Virus record (IMG/VR): IMGVR_UViG_3300009181_005352
Span: 1 to 41,199 of that record
DNA length: 41,199 nucleotides
Direction: 5' to 3' (one strand)
Origin: a virus
Positions within the stretch are counted from its first letter, which is position 1, and each line of letters opens with the position of its first letter. The notes beneath the pieces are model-generated. The model ran no database searches. It had not been told where the DNA came from and worked only from the letters and a program-made list of their open reading frames with translations. Below, piece by piece: positions 9,567 through 18,580 of the stretch. A program made the translations under genes and the position numbers.

Positions 9567-11177
9567 TTAAAGGTTAATTTTGGTAATTTTATAAGGATAT
9601 CCTCTTTTTATATAGAACTTTTCTCTTTCCTTAAAATGTCTAAAAAGAATATTTGACATTTCTTTACTTGAAAAAACATCAACCAAGTCAAAAATATTTG
9701 CCTTCTTTTTATCATCGTGTAAACGAAGAGCTCGACCAATCGATTGTATGATAATCTGTTCAGATTTAAATGAATCAGCAAATATAACATTAAAGATTGC
9801 GTTAATAGAAACTCCCGTTGATAAAGTACCGTAAGAAGCTATCAAAACCTTTACCTTACCATCGGTGTTTTCCATCTCTTTTTTAATAACCTCTCTCTTT
9901 TTACCACTGACTTCACCATCAATATAATAAAAATCTCTATTAGGTAACTCTTCTTTTAGCTTATTAAATATCTTCTGACCATATTCAATTGTGTGGAATA
10001 ATAGTAAGGTATTTGAATCACACTTATCTACAATCTTTTTTATAAAATCTAATCTCTTATCTGATATATGTATGTACTCTTTTTCTAAGTCAAAGGCATT
10101 TTTACCATTACCTCCTCTTCTAATCTCAGTCATTCTACCATCAAACTCTAAGTCCTCATGATTCATGATTACGACTTTAACATCCATTGGCGTGATAATA
10201 CCTTTCTCTTTTAATTCATTTGCAGACACCTCAGTTATCTTTGGTCCTAGTACAGATTGAATTGTTAGTATCTCGCAAGTATCTTCTTCAGGAAATGTAC
10301 CAGATACTCCAAATCGTGAGTAAGCACTTCCAAAAGTATGATTTAATATTGTAGTTATTGTTTTAGCTTTAGCTCCGTGTGCTTCATCGGTTACAACCGT
10401 GTGAAACTGCTTGAAGAATTCTTTAGGCCATTTTTCTAAAGATTGATATGTTCCAATATAAACATTGGCATCTAAAGTACCAGACCATTTACGAGGTCTT
10501 TCGGACATTACTTCTTCAATCCTAATATCACAAGGTAAATGAGAATTATTTAAGATATGATCTGACTTTTTTTCTCTCATTTCTAATATATTATTAACAC
10601 CCATATTGTATTCTAAGATGTTATCATAAAATTGAGTAACTAATGTAATAGATGGAACTATTATAAGAAATTTTGATTTAGGATCTATATTTCTTAAAGT
10701 ATAAAAAATAACAATTGATATGATTAAAGACTTACCACCCGATGTAGCAACTTCAGCCATACAATATCTATTCTTTAGAATTTTATAAGCGGCTTCAATT
10801 TGATGGTCATATGGAGTAAATGGAACCCATTCACCAGATTTAGTTCTAACTTTATGAGTTTTAAAGTAGTCAGTGCAGAAATCTCTAACACCTTGTAAAG
10901 TAACATCTCTATTAAGAGGAAACTCGTCCTTATTTTCTAAAATAAAACTCGTTTCAATTTCTTTACATCCTCTCATCGCTTCTTTCCAAAGTCCTAAGTT
11001 GATTCTTCCATTTTTGAAATATGATTGTTGTCCATTCCAAACACCTATCTTAAAAGCAGGCATATATCTATAACCCTTTACATGACGGGTTAACCATAGA
11101 CTAACTTGATGATATTCTATTCTTGTAGCCTCTGATACAACCAATTCTTCAGTTTCTTTATCATATCTAAATTTCAT
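9567..11177 (-). CDS. uvsW: UvsW-like superfamily 2 DNA helicase
   Basis: A 536-residue helicase of the UvsW type. In T4, UvsW unwinds branched DNA and R-loops and helps shift replication from origin-dependent to recombination-dependent starts. Motifs are clear: Walker A ATSGGKS (144-150), DEAH box (264-267), motif III SGT (near 294) and motif VI QSIGRALRLH near the end. The first 120 residues form the extra N-terminal domain expected of UvsW (WLTRHVKGYRYMPAFKIGVWNGQ). Length is close to the T4 protein (about 500 residues). It is placed inside the tail gene block and transcribed with the same strand. An AT-rich TTATATATAA stretch lies just upstream of its ATG. Confidence 0.9.
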   Translation of the reverse strand: MKFRYDKETEELVVSEATRIEYHQVSLWLTRHVKGYRYMPAFKIGVWNGQQSYFKNGRINLGLWKEAMRGCKEIETSFILENKDEFPLNRDVTLQGVRDFCTDYFKTHKVRTKSGEWVPFTPYDHQIEAAYKILKNRYCMAEVATSGGKSLIISIVIFYTLRNIDPKSKFLIIVPSITLVTQFYDNILEYNMGVNNILEMREKKSDHILNNSHLPCDIRIEEVMSERPRKWSGTLDANVYIGTYQSLEKWPKEFFKQFHTVVTDEAHGAKAKTITTILNHTFGSAYSRFGVSGTFPEEDTCEILTIQSVLGPKITEVSANELKEKGIITPMDVKVVIMNHEDLEFDGRMTEIRRGGNGKNAFDLEKEYIHISDKRLDFIKKIVDKCDSNTLLLFHTIEYGQKIFNKLKEELPNRDFYYIDGEVSGKKREVIKKEMENTDGKVKVLIASYGTLSTGVSINAIFNVIFADSFKSEQIIIQSIGRALRLHDDKKKANIFDLVDVFSSKEMSNILFRHFKEREKFYIKRGYPYKITKINL

Positions 11178-11226
11178 CTTATTATTATATATAAAATAAA
11201 GACATATGTTTAAATATTGAAAAATT

Positions 11227-11248
11227 TGAGGTTTTTTTGAGGTTTTTT
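11227..11248. repeat. Short tandem repeat in a divergent intergenic region
   Basis: Two adjacent copies of TGAGGTTTTTT lie between uvsW (minus) and the Lys-rich gene (plus). The 120-base region is the divergent promoter area for both genes. No protein-coding potential was seen in it. Confidence 0.5.
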
Positions 11249-11268
11249 ATGGAGGGAGATTAAAGAAG

Positions 11269-11279
11269 TGTATATATAA
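11269..11279 (+). promoter_or_regulatory. TGTATATATAA element before the Lys-rich protein gene
   Basis: A variant of the recurring TTAATATATAA element, 18 bases before the ATG at 11298. It probably drives the single plus-strand gene in this block. Confidence 0.4.
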
Positions 11280-11297
11280 TAAAAAATAAGTTAAATC

Positions 11298-11663
11298 ATG
11301 AGTATAAGATCATTTTTTAGAGGATTGTTTGGTTCATCAGAAAAAGCAGTTGAAGTTTCAACACCAGTGGTTGTAGTAGAAGAAAAAGTAGCACCTAAAG
11401 AGATAGATGCTGAAAAAGCTAAAGCTGCAATTGAACAAAGACTGAAAGAAATTTCTGAAGAAAATAAATCCCAAGAAAAGAAAGCTGAAGAAAAGAAAGT
11501 AACAGCTAAAGAAATCAAAGCTAAAGTTAAAAAGGCACCTGAGACTAAGGTAGAACAACCAGCTAAAACAGCTAAAGTTCAACCAAAAGTTCAACCAGCT
11601 AAACAAACTGAGAAGAAAACGGAAAATAAACCAAAGGCTTCTCGTAAAAAAACTGATAAATAA
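11298..11663 (+). CDS. Lys/Ala/Glu-rich low-complexity protein
   Basis: A 121-residue protein without a family I can name. The first 16 residues (MSIRSFFRGLFGSSEK) could form an amphipathic helix. The rest is low complexity: a Val-rich stretch, a Glu/Lys/Ala helix (about 36-85) and a basic Lys/Pro/Ala/Gln tail like histone H1-type or other nucleic-acid-binding tails. DNA binding or condensation is a reasonable guess but is only an inference from composition. It stands alone on the plus strand, with its own upstream AT-rich element and a strong terminator 17 bases after its stop, so it is likely an independent, possibly highly expressed transcript. The overlapping minus-strand frames are shadows of its repetitive composition. 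Confidence 0.7.
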   Translation: MSIRSFFRGLFGSSEKAVEVSTPVVVVEEKVAPKEIDAEKAKAAIEQRLKEISEENKSQEKKAEEKKVTAKEIKAKVKKAPETKVEQPAKTAKVQPKVQPAKQTEKKTENKPKASRKKTDK

Positions 11664-11680
11664 TCAGAATAAAAGCTTAT

Positions 11681-11714
11681 AAAAAAACTCACTTAAAATT
11701 AAGTGAGTTTTTTT
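11681..11714. terminator. Bidirectional intrinsic terminator
   Basis: A perfect inverted repeat: a run of A, then ACTCACTTAA, a two-base centre, TTAAGTGAGT and a run of T. Each strand ends in a T tract. It separates the convergent Lys-rich gene (plus) and M15 peptidase gene (minus) and can stop transcription from both sides. Confidence 0.85.
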
Positions 11715-11721
11715 ATGCTAT

Positions 11722-13467
11722 TTATGCAAGGTTGTTTTTGAAAGCATCTTTTCCAATATACTCTCTATGCCAAGGTTCATGACCAGCACCACTACCTTTT
11801 GCCCATCCTGGATTAACCCATCCATATTTTGAACCTATCTGTTCTAAGAAGTCAAATTTTGCACTTCCTTTGTCACCCATTCCACTAGTATCTATAGCTA
11901 ATCCCCATCCGTGTTGACTTGTACCAGGCTTAGCAGCGGCAGTTCCTCCGTTAGTTCCTATTTTTCTAGCTTTACCGGTTTTATCAAAGTGATCCCAATC
12001 AAATATTGAATTTTGAACATCAAAAGATCTATTACCACCACTCATTGCTATATCTACACCAAATTTAGCTTTGAATTCTTTATTCATAGCATTTAATTGT
12101 ATAACAGCATGTTTTTCGAGTTTGATACCAGAAAAATCAAGTTTTGAAACTAAGTTAGCAGGTAACTCTCCATTATAAACGGTTACTCCATTAACAACCA
12201 TTTTTTTCTGAAATCTTCTAATTCCACCTCCGCCACCTGGAGATGTTTGTAAAGCTGGACCATTCAAATCTACAGTAGATCCTGATGAAGATGGGGTGTC
12301 GGTACCAGTCTCACCGTCTTCAGCAGTAAGTTGTAATAAGAATTTTATTTCTGCTTCATCTTCTATAGAAATTGGAGACTCTTGATACTCTGGATCAAGT
12401 TCAACATCTTCATCTATTTCACCATTATTAATATTCTCTTCTGGCGGTGTGTATATTTTATTAACATGTACAGAAAAGTCTGGTAGATTTTCACCAGCTT
12501 TTAACTGAATAGTATCAGGTAATCCTACTAGGAATAATTTAGTTTTATCTGAAGATTGACTAGCACCGGTTGGTGTTAAATCCTTTGCCGCACTATCATC
12601 CGTAGTTACAGGTTTAGGTTCTCCATTAAAATCAACATATCGGATTAATTTACAATATTCAGTATCTGGATCACATAGTGCTAATTTACTTTCAGAAGTT
12701 CCATCAAAACTAGTAATTTGTGATTGTAAATTTGTTATAACACTTTTTATAAGATCACTATCTCGTGATGTTCCACTATGTCTTAACCTATCAGAATAGT
12801 CAATATTCAATCCAATTCTACCATCCTTTCCTTGATATCTAGATCTTGCAAAATTTTCAGTTGCCGCATCTGATTGGTCTCTTAAATCATCTGGTAATCC
12901 TTCAGTTCCATGACTTTTAGTATATGGAAAATAATTAACTAGCTTCTCGATATAACCACTAGCGTTGTCATATTTAGATCCCTTTGAAAAAGCGTTTTCC
13001 AACCATTCTATATGAATTTGAGAACCATCATTTAAATAATAATAAGTGAATCCATAGTATCTTGATGTAGGTGGTGAATCCTTCCAAGGATTTTGTAAAA
13101 TCATTTTATTTTCAACAAGATTATCACTAATACTGAAAACCGAAAAATATCGATATCCAATCTCAGATGCTCGATTTCTTAGTAAAAAAAGAGCACCTTT
13201 TATAACCTCATCGTCTGACATCGATCGATCTACTTTTTCAAATTTGTAATCATCTCCAATATCCGGAAAATATGTATTGGGTGACTTTAAAACAGCATAC
13301 TTTCGTTTACCTTTCTGATAAACATCTAATCTCGCACTAGTTTCACTATTTCTAATTCGACCTGTAGTATCAGATGGATATCTAGTACCTTCTTCTAATT
13401 CTCTTTGTGAGGCACTTGGATCTGGCTGAACTATTCTAACTGATTTTAATAACTGCTCATCTGCCAT
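11722..13467 (-). CDS. Tail-associated M15-type D,D-peptidase
   Basis: A 581-residue tail protein ending in an M15 (VanY/D-Ala-D-Ala carboxypeptidase-like, LAS family) domain over roughly the last 130 residues. The zinc-site motifs are present: SQHGWGLAID (S..H......D, near 517-526) and GHEPWH (near 562-567) with the expected second His. The known activity is cleavage of peptide bonds in peptidoglycan stems. The N-terminal part (KSVRIVQPDP, then YQKGKRKYAVLK) looks like a diverged version of the docking domain in the GH19 and gp27-like proteins. Acidic and Gly-rich linkers connect the two ends. Together with the GH19 protein it would let the tail cut both sugar and peptide bonds of the wall. 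The gap to the upstream LysM-like gene is ten bases. Confidence 0.8.
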   Translation of the reverse strand: MADEQLLKSVRIVQPDPSASQRELEEGTRYPSDTTGRIRNSETSARLDVYQKGKRKYAVLKSPNTYFPDIGDDYKFEKVDRSMSDDEVIKGALFLLRNRASEIGYRYFSVFSISDNLVENKMILQNPWKDSPPTSRYYGFTYYYLNDGSQIHIEWLENAFSKGSKYDNASGYIEKLVNYFPYTKSHGTEGLPDDLRDQSDAATENFARSRYQGKDGRIGLNIDYSDRLRHSGTSRDSDLIKSVITNLQSQITSFDGTSESKLALCDPDTEYCKLIRYVDFNGEPKPVTTDDSAAKDLTPTGASQSSDKTKLFLVGLPDTIQLKAGENLPDFSVHVNKIYTPPEENINNGEIDEDVELDPEYQESPISIEDEAEIKFLLQLTAEDGETGTDTPSSSGSTVDLNGPALQTSPGGGGGIRRFQKKMVVNGVTVYNGELPANLVSKLDFSGIKLEKHAVIQLNAMNKEFKAKFGVDIAMSGGNRSFDVQNSIFDWDHFDKTGKARKIGTNGGTAAAKPGTSQHGWGLAIDTSGMGDKGSAKFDFLEQIGSKYGWVNPGWAKGSGAGHEPWHREYIGKDAFKNNLA

Positions 13468-13477
13468 ATAATATTAT

Positions 13478-13966
13478 TTAATTTTTAGAAACACCACCAA
13501 CTACTATACTTTGACCCTCTAATCTAACAGGAGCTTGTGGTGTATTTAAAACAACTGGTGGTAAAGAATATCCGTTCTCTACATACTTACTTCTATTATT
13601 ATCTTTTCTGGTTGTTTTATTAGGAACAGCCAATTTATTTTTAACCTGAGAAGTTGAATTTTTTTGATTAACCAAAATTCTGTATGAGTCCAATTGAGAA
13701 GATGGTGGGTAATATAACTTTTGACCAGTATAAATATTTAAAGGATTATCTAAATCATTTATAAAGCATATTATGTCAATATTTTCAAGAACCGTTCTAT
13801 CCTCATCATAAATTGATAACATAACCAAGTCAATTCTCATCTCTTCTCCTTTTTGAACAATATATTCGTTCAAATCTGAAGAAGGAGTTCTTAGTATTTG
13901 TGGGTTGAAAAGATCATAGAATCCATTTCTTGGTTTTCTAAGTAAAGTCAGAGATTTAATATCCAT
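13478..13966 (-). CDS. LysM-like baseplate wedge protein, gp53-like
   Basis: A 162-residue protein. Residues 30-90 look like a LysM-type fold as found in phage baseplate proteins of the T4 gp53 / tail protein X kind: a strand with EYIVQKGEEMRIDLV, a helix with SIYD, then CFINDLDNPLNIYTGQKLYYPP, where the N-DNP-L-G-LYYP pattern is the usual end of the domain. In T4, gp53 is a wedge component joining wedges around the hub. The C-terminal 60 residues are a basic, flexible tail ending in a short Pro/Val-rich piece. It lies between the M15 gene and another baseplate gene with gaps of 10 and 14 bases, so it is part of the same minus-strand transcript. Confidence 0.65.
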   Translation of the reverse strand: MDIKSLTLLRKPRNGFYDLFNPQILRTPSSDLNEYIVQKGEEMRIDLVMLSIYDEDRTVLENIDIICFINDLDNPLNIYTGQKLYYPPSSQLDSYRILVNQKNSTSQVKNKLAVPNKTTRKDNNRSKYVENGYSLPPVVLNTPQAPVRLEGQSIVVGGVSKN

Positions 13967-13980
13967 AATATTTTTATTTT

Positions 13981-15915
13981 TTAAGTTGTTGTTGTTGGAC
14001 CCGTAGCTGGTAGAGGACTATTAGCATCACTAACTGTTGGATTAGTATTTGAAGGATTTCCACCACCCGTATTAAAACTGGTTGCTTCTGATGCAGAACC
14101 TGAAATTGGCGTAACTCCACCACCTGCTGTACTTTGTGTGTTACCAGATGGTAAAGGATTTTGTAGGTTATTATTAGTGTTGGTTGGACCACCAGTTCCA
14201 CCAATATTTGATGCACTACCACCACTTGCAGTACCTGAAGCAGTTCCAATATCAGGTGGAACAGATGCCTCACCGGGTAATACACCAATAGGTTCTATGT
14301 AGGATTTACCATCTTTTGTTGTAATTTGACTAGTTTCATAATATGTCTTTTGAACATCTATAGATCTTAAATATCCACTATTGAACTTACCCATTATCTC
14401 TTGCATACCTAAAGCTCTAGCATTTTCTAAAGTAAATTCAACAGTTATTGAAGATGGTAAATCATTAAAGGCCAATTGTGGACCAAGTTTAAGACTCACA
14501 CTTTTTGTTAACATATCACCTGAACAAAATATTGGTCTCATTGGATTACCAATTGTAAGGTGCCAAGGAGCTGAAGGTAGTCCAGCTAAGGCATTTACGA
14601 TACCAATTATTTTAACTCTATATTTTTGTATCAAACCTTCAGATACATCTCCTAATACTTTACTGATTGAACCTAATATTTTCTCACTTGCTGTTTTTTC
14701 TTCTTTTGCTGCAGCGTATGGATCAACCGGTGGTGGTGGATCTGCTTTTTGTTCCTCTTCAGCTGCTGTAGCTTTATCAGCTAATGCTTTAGCATCGTCA
14801 AATATTTCATTAATCTTTTTAGTAACCTCCTCAACGATACCAGTTATAGCTTTCTTTATACTTGAGAAAACTTCTTTTAAAAGCGATTGTGGATTATTTG
14901 CCCATCTGATTAATTTTGCAGAAACAGACTTACTTAGTCCATAAGTCTCACTTTCTGATGTTCCAAATCTTAAAATAGTTCCAATTAAATCCATCCACAC
15001 AATGGTTGGATCAATTCCTGAAATATACTTCAATTCATACTCACATAACATTTTAACCTGAACTGTACAAGTCAAACCAGAACCAGCCTCGCTATATCCA
15101 ACTGTTTTCCTCATTTTAGCTTGTTTAATTAAGTTTGGATTACCAGCTGGTATCATATTAGCGGAATTTGATTCAAGTAATCCTAATGATGATAAGAATT
15201 GTCTTTGAAATATTTCAGTAAAACCAGGTAATGGGACAACATTTCCCGCTGCTCCTCCGATTCCACCTAAATTACCAATTCCTAAGTCCTCACCTAAACC
15301 ACTAAGAACTCCTTTAAAGTCAGCCTCAGCTTCCATCCACTCCTCACCAAAAGATATGTTTAGAAAATCCTCAGCTTCTGGAACCCACGTAATTAAAGTG
15401 GCTAGTGAGCCAATTTCAGTTGGTTTTTTCTTAATCATTATATTATCACCGGTTGGTGATGCAAATCTTCGAGCTACCATTAGTCTGTTATTTGGATAAA
15501 CACCAACATTCTTTAAGTAAGCAAAATCGGCTGGTTTTAATTGTCCTTTTGTGTTTGCTAATTTTTCAATTATATTTAAAACCGAAGTGTCATAGACAGA
15601 ATCAGAGTGAAGTGTTTGTTGAGTATAGACTTCCGAACCTCTTACTGCATTTGCTCCGGTCACATCTGGATATTCTTCACCACTTGGCTTACCGTCTACA
15701 GTATCTTGTACAGGTGCTAGAGCTTTTATATCGGCCCACGCTCTTATTCTTCTTTTACCTGTAAATAATGTTCCAGCTGATGACTTATTATAGTCTTGTA
15801 CCCTAACATTTCTGGATTTATCAATGTTAAATGATGTGTATCCATCAGGTGTGGGAGCACTTCTTACTCCTATTATACCTAATGGGGAACCTCCTAGTAT
15901 AGATCTATAAGCCAT
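13981..15915 (-). CDS. Large baseplate protein, tube-cap-like, with low-complexity tail
   Basis: A 644-residue structural protein. Two beta-rich stretches frame a helical Ala/Lys/Glu insertion (about 350-430). The part from 445 to 520 (SAPWHLTIGNPMRPIF, SGDMLTKSVSLKLGP, FNDLPSSITVEFTLENARALG) has the look of tail-tube-related baseplate proteins seen at the tube/hub junction, such as T4 gp48 or gp54; I infer this from pattern only. The last 95 residues are Gly/Ser/Thr/Asn/Pro-rich and probably disordered. It is the first gene of the long minus-strand tail transcript, with a TTAATATATAA element 18 bases before its ATG. A 187-codon open frame on the other strand is an antisense shadow. Confidence 0.65.
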   Translation of the reverse strand: MAYRSILGGSPLGIIGVRSAPTPDGYTSFNIDKSRNVRVQDYNKSSAGTLFTGKRRIRAWADIKALAPVQDTVDGKPSGEEYPDVTGANAVRGSEVYTQQTLHSDSVYDTSVLNIIEKLANTKGQLKPADFAYLKNVGVYPNNRLMVARRFASPTGDNIMIKKKPTEIGSLATLITWVPEAEDFLNISFGEEWMEAEADFKGVLSGLGEDLGIGNLGGIGGAAGNVVPLPGFTEIFQRQFLSSLGLLESNSANMIPAGNPNLIKQAKMRKTVGYSEAGSGLTCTVQVKMLCEYELKYISGIDPTIVWMDLIGTILRFGTSESETYGLSKSVSAKLIRWANNPQSLLKEVFSSIKKAITGIVEEVTKKINEIFDDAKALADKATAAEEEQKADPPPPVDPYAAAKEEKTASEKILGSISKVLGDVSEGLIQKYRVKIIGIVNALAGLPSAPWHLTIGNPMRPIFCSGDMLTKSVSLKLGPQLAFNDLPSSITVEFTLENARALGMQEIMGKFNSGYLRSIDVQKTYYETSQITTKDGKSYIEPIGVLPGEASVPPDIGTASGTASGGSASNIGGTGGPTNTNNNLQNPLPSGNTQSTAGGGVTPISGSASEATSFNTGGGNPSNTNPTVSDANSPLPATGPTTTT

Positions 15916-15933
15916 GTAATAATTTAATTTTTA

Positions 15934-15944
15934 TTATATATTAA
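15934..15944 (-). promoter_or_regulatory. TTAATATATAA element heading the tail operon
   Basis: Exact TTAATATATAA on the minus strand, 18 bases before the ATG of the large baseplate protein. It may be the main start of the 15.9-11.7 kb minus-strand transcript. Confidence 0.5.
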
Positions 15945-16651
15945 ACTACTATCAATCTCTGTTGATTATAGTCAAGTCTATAAAACTTAATATGTCGATT
16001 TGTATATGAACACAGTGGTTGTAAATTACTAAAGTGATTCAATTTTAAAATTTCTTCTTCGGATTTTGCTGATGAAGATGGTATAGTATGATCAATATCC
16101 CACCCATAGTTTAACTTACCATTGTATTTTCCATAGTTGTCCCAAGACATCCATGATTCAAACTTTGATTCTAAATGAAGTTTAAATTCTTCAAATGAAC
16201 ATCCAAGTATTTCAGGAGTATGTGATTTTTTGTAATATCCATTGTTTCTTATACTGTTTTTGATAGAACTTCGTATACGAAGAGTCAAAATATAAAGAGG
16301 ATCTGATTTTTTCTTATTGTACTTTCTTTTACTATAAACTCTATTTTTAATAGTTAGTTCTTCTCTATTACTTTCCCTGTAATTTTGTTGAATTTCTCTA
16401 ATCATTTCTCTATTCTCTACATAATACTCCTTTTGATCTTCTCTTATTCTTTTTTTATTATCGGAATAGTATTTTTTATCAGACTCAGATATAAATTCTA
16501 TATTATCTAATCTATATTGTTTTTTATATTTACGGATTCTTTCTTTATTTTCAAGAGCATATTGTTTAGTACAAACCTTGCACCTTGTTTGATTTTTATA
16601 AAAATCATTAATATCCTTTACAGAATTACATATATTACATTTTTTATCCAT
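15941..16651 (-). CDS. HNH endonuclease with N-terminal zinc finger
   Basis: A 236-residue HNH nuclease. The C-terminal core has DIDHTIPSSSA followed by HFSNLQPLCSYTNRHIK, the normal D-H ... N ... H/N order of the HNH active site. The N-terminus has a four-Cys zinc finger (C5, C8, C24, C27) and then three to four charged helical repeats of about 18 residues built around N-K/R-E-x-I-R-x-x-x-x-x-Y (31-105). These repeats are common in phage HNH proteins and may act as a DNA-reading ruler. Free-standing genes like this often behave as homing endonucleases inserted between phage genes; here it lies between the tail block and the next unknown gene. Its stop lies just upstream of the tail operon start. 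Confidence 0.85.
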   Translation of the reverse strand: MDKKCNICNSVKDINDFYKNQTRCKVCTKQYALENKERIRKYKKQYRLDNIEFISESDKKYYSDNKKRIREDQKEYYVENREMIREIQQNYRESNREELTIKNRVYSKRKYNKKKSDPLYILTLRIRSSIKNSIRNNGYYKKSHTPEILGCSFEEFKLHLESKFESWMSWDNYGKYNGKLNYGWDIDHTIPSSSAKSEEEILKLNHFSNLQPLCSYTNRHIKFYRLDYNQQRLIVV

Positions 16652-16654
16652 AAT

Positions 16655-16665
16655 GTATATATAAA
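16655..16665 (-). promoter_or_regulatory. TTTATATATAC element before the HNH gene
   Basis: A variant of the recurring element on the minus strand, three bases before the ATG of the HNH endonuclease gene. Confidence 0.35.
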
Positions 16666-16683
16666 AATATTAGTAGTCACTGA

Positions 16684-17073
16684 TTAGTAGTCGCGGACAA
16701 TTTGACTAGCGTTGAACTTGCTTAAATTACCAAAAACATCATCGATTATTTCTGGATTTTTTCGGAATTCATTATAGAATATTAAGACATTGAAATTATT
16801 TTCACCAAGTATCTTTTTGAGGTTAAGTAGTTTTTCGATTGAGAACTCATTATCAAAGTCGGGTATGTAATAAATATCCTTCTTTTTATCAATGGCTTGT
16901 TGTATCTTATTAAAGATTATTACTTTGAGATACATTTTATCATCATCAAAATTAACCTCTTCTTCTTCCATTATCTTTTTAATATCGATAATATACTTAT
17001 TTTTTATACGGTTAACCTTGATGAACTTGTCAACCTTCTTTCTCGTTTTACAATACACACAGAAAAATTCCAC
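16684..17073 (-). CDS. Hypothetical protein with N-terminal CxxC
   Basis: I cannot assign this 129-residue protein. It begins MEFFCVYCKTRKKV, a single CxxC knuckle followed by basic residues, which is half of a zinc ribbon; the other half is missing, so it may bind metal as a dimer or not at all. The rest alternates strands and helices (KMYLKVIIFNKIQQAI, DIYYIPDF, FNVLIFYNEF), which suggests an alpha/beta domain, perhaps Rossmann-like. It lies upstream of the HNH gene on the same strand. Its upstream region is shared with the divergent amidoligase gene. Confidence 0.65.
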   Translation of the reverse strand: MEFFCVYCKTRKKVDKFIKVNRIKNKYIIDIKKIMEEEEVNFDDDKMYLKVIIFNKIQQAIDKKKDIYYIPDFDNEFSIEKLLNLKKILGENNFNVLIFYNEFRKNPEIIDDVFGNLSKFNASQIVRDY

Positions 17074-17170
17074 TTATCGATATAATTTTTTTTAACTTTC
17101 AAAATATATATAAAACAACATATTTTCCCTATAGATTTTTATTATACTATTTAATTTTGAGAAGAGAAGT

Positions 17171-17181
17171 TTAATATATAA
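17171..17181 (+). promoter_or_regulatory. TTAATATATAA element before the amidoligase operon
   Basis: Exact TTAATATATAA on the plus strand, four bases before the ATG at 17186. It heads the three-gene amidoligase, unknown, DHH operon. Confidence 0.5.
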
Positions 17182-17185
17182 TAAC

Positions 17186-18580
17186 ATGAAGAAGTATTCA
17201 GATAAATTTCTTAATCAGTCAAATAAACTTAAATTTGCTAAAATTGGGTTTGAATTTGAGTTTTATATGAAAGACCTGTCTTATTATAAGACATTAGAAC
17301 TATTAAACATTGAACTAGCTCCTGTAAAAGTTTGGGGGTTTAGACAATATCACTCAGACTTCAAACCAGATGAGAAAAATTTCAAAATAGAACCCGATTT
17401 ATCAGGAGGTTCCAACATGGTTGAGTTAGTGACTGGACCACTTGATTATTATGATGCTAAATACTATTTAGTTAAAATAATAAAATTTATACAAACTTAC
17501 GGATATACAAATGAGAAATCATCTGTACATTTTAACTTATCATTTAATAATGAAGATAAAAACTTAAATGATTTAAATATATTAAAGTTAATATTAAATA
17601 CAGATGAGGATGAGATTTATAGAATTTTCCCATCTAGAAAAAGTAATGTATATGCTAAATCTATAAAGAAAATTATTCCATATAAAGAATATGACTTCTT
17701 TAATATACCTATTAGTGTTGTTAAAAACAATCTAAGATTACCAAGTGATAAATACTATGGTATTAATTTCTTAAATATCAATAATGATAAAGAAAGTCAA
17801 AGACTTGAATTTAGATATGTCGGTGGAAAGGATTACGAAAGTAATATAGGCAATCTAATTTATTTTATGGATAGATTTATAATAACGGTATTTGATTCTA
17901 TTGATACTGACTTTAATTCGGAAGATGTTAACAAGTTAGAAGAATACTTAGAAAAAAATATCTCACTATTTAAGAACTTTTCCAAATATGATAACTTTAT
18001 AGTTGATTTTCCTACTATTCAATTACAAATTGACCAAGTTGGTAACTATGATTTAATATCAGCATACTATCCGAATATTTATACTAAATTATATAACTTA
18101 ATAGACGCAACAAGTGGTCTTAAAGAATGTATTGTAAATTATGTAACATCTACACAAACAATGGAAGTTGTTGATGCTGAAATTAAAAACACATCAACTA
18201 TTAAAGGATATGACTTAATCAATTGTAGATGTGAGGGTATCTATGAGAATTGCTTCTTCATAGGATGTGAAGTAGATAATGCTCAAATGACTAAATCCAA
18301 ATTACAACAATCTTCAGTTGTAAACTCAAAGGTTTTAAATTGTAAAGTCGAATCTACAAACTTAACAAATTGTTACTTTATGGATGGTTATTTAAATGGA
18401 GATATGATGGGTGGTGTATTTAGATCTGGTAGATTAGGACCTTATGCAACATTAGATTCAGAGGTTAAAGTTGTTACTGATAATGAAAATTTCTTTGATA
18501 CTAAATTTGATACCGAGACAAAAGGAGATTCAAAAGGAAATATAAAAGGATATGGTAAACAACCATTCGGTAAGAAATAA
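17186..18580 (+). CDS. Putative amidoligase with C-terminal repeat domain
   Basis: A 464-residue protein. Residues 15-260 fit the putative amidoligase family (glutamine-synthetase-like fold): the metal/ATP-binding strand IGFEFEFYM (20-28), then EPDLSGGSNMVELVTGPL, and SSVHFNLSF further on. Members are thought to join an amino group to a carboxylate using ATP, for example on peptides or cell-wall-like substrates; the target here is unknown. Residues about 345-425 form short repeats (YDLINCRCEGIYENCFFIGC, then VVNSKVLNCKVESTNLTNC) like a pentapeptide-type right-handed beta helix. The start MKKYSDKFLNQ is a variant of the capsid-targeting-like peptide found on other genes here. The next gene begins in its stop codon (TAATG), so the three genes form one operon. 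Confidence 0.7.
   Translation: MKKYSDKFLNQSNKLKFAKIGFEFEFYMKDLSYYKTLELLNIELAPVKVWGFRQYHSDFKPDEKNFKIEPDLSGGSNMVELVTGPLDYYDAKYYLVKIIKFIQTYGYTNEKSSVHFNLSFNNEDKNLNDLNILKLILNTDEDEIYRIFPSRKSNVYAKSIKKIIPYKEYDFFNIPISVVKNNLRLPSDKYYGINFLNINNDKESQRLEFRYVGGKDYESNIGNLIYFMDRFIITVFDSIDTDFNSEDVNKLEEYLEKNISLFKNFSKYDNFIVDFPTIQLQIDQVGNYDLISAYYPNIYTKLYNLIDATSGLKECIVNYVTSTQTMEVVDAEIKNTSTIKGYDLINCRCEGIYENCFFIGCEVDNAQMTKSKLQQSSVVNSKVLNCKVESTNLTNCYFMDGYLNGDMMGGVFRSGRLGPYATLDSEVKVVTDNENFFDTKFDTETKGDSKGNIKGYGKQPFGKK

Noticed and set aside
11291-11606. Two Phe/Ser-rich minus-strand frames
   Set aside because: They are mirror images of the Lys/Glu-rich plus-strand gene and have no upstream signals.
13974-14288. 104-codon frame rich in Val/Gln/Leu on the minus strand
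   Set aside because: It overlaps the low-complexity Gly/Ser/Thr tail of the baseplate gene in another frame and is a composition artefact.
14381-14944. 187-codon open frame on the plus strand
   Set aside because: It is antisense to a well-supported baseplate gene, has no start context, and its composition follows from the opposite strand.
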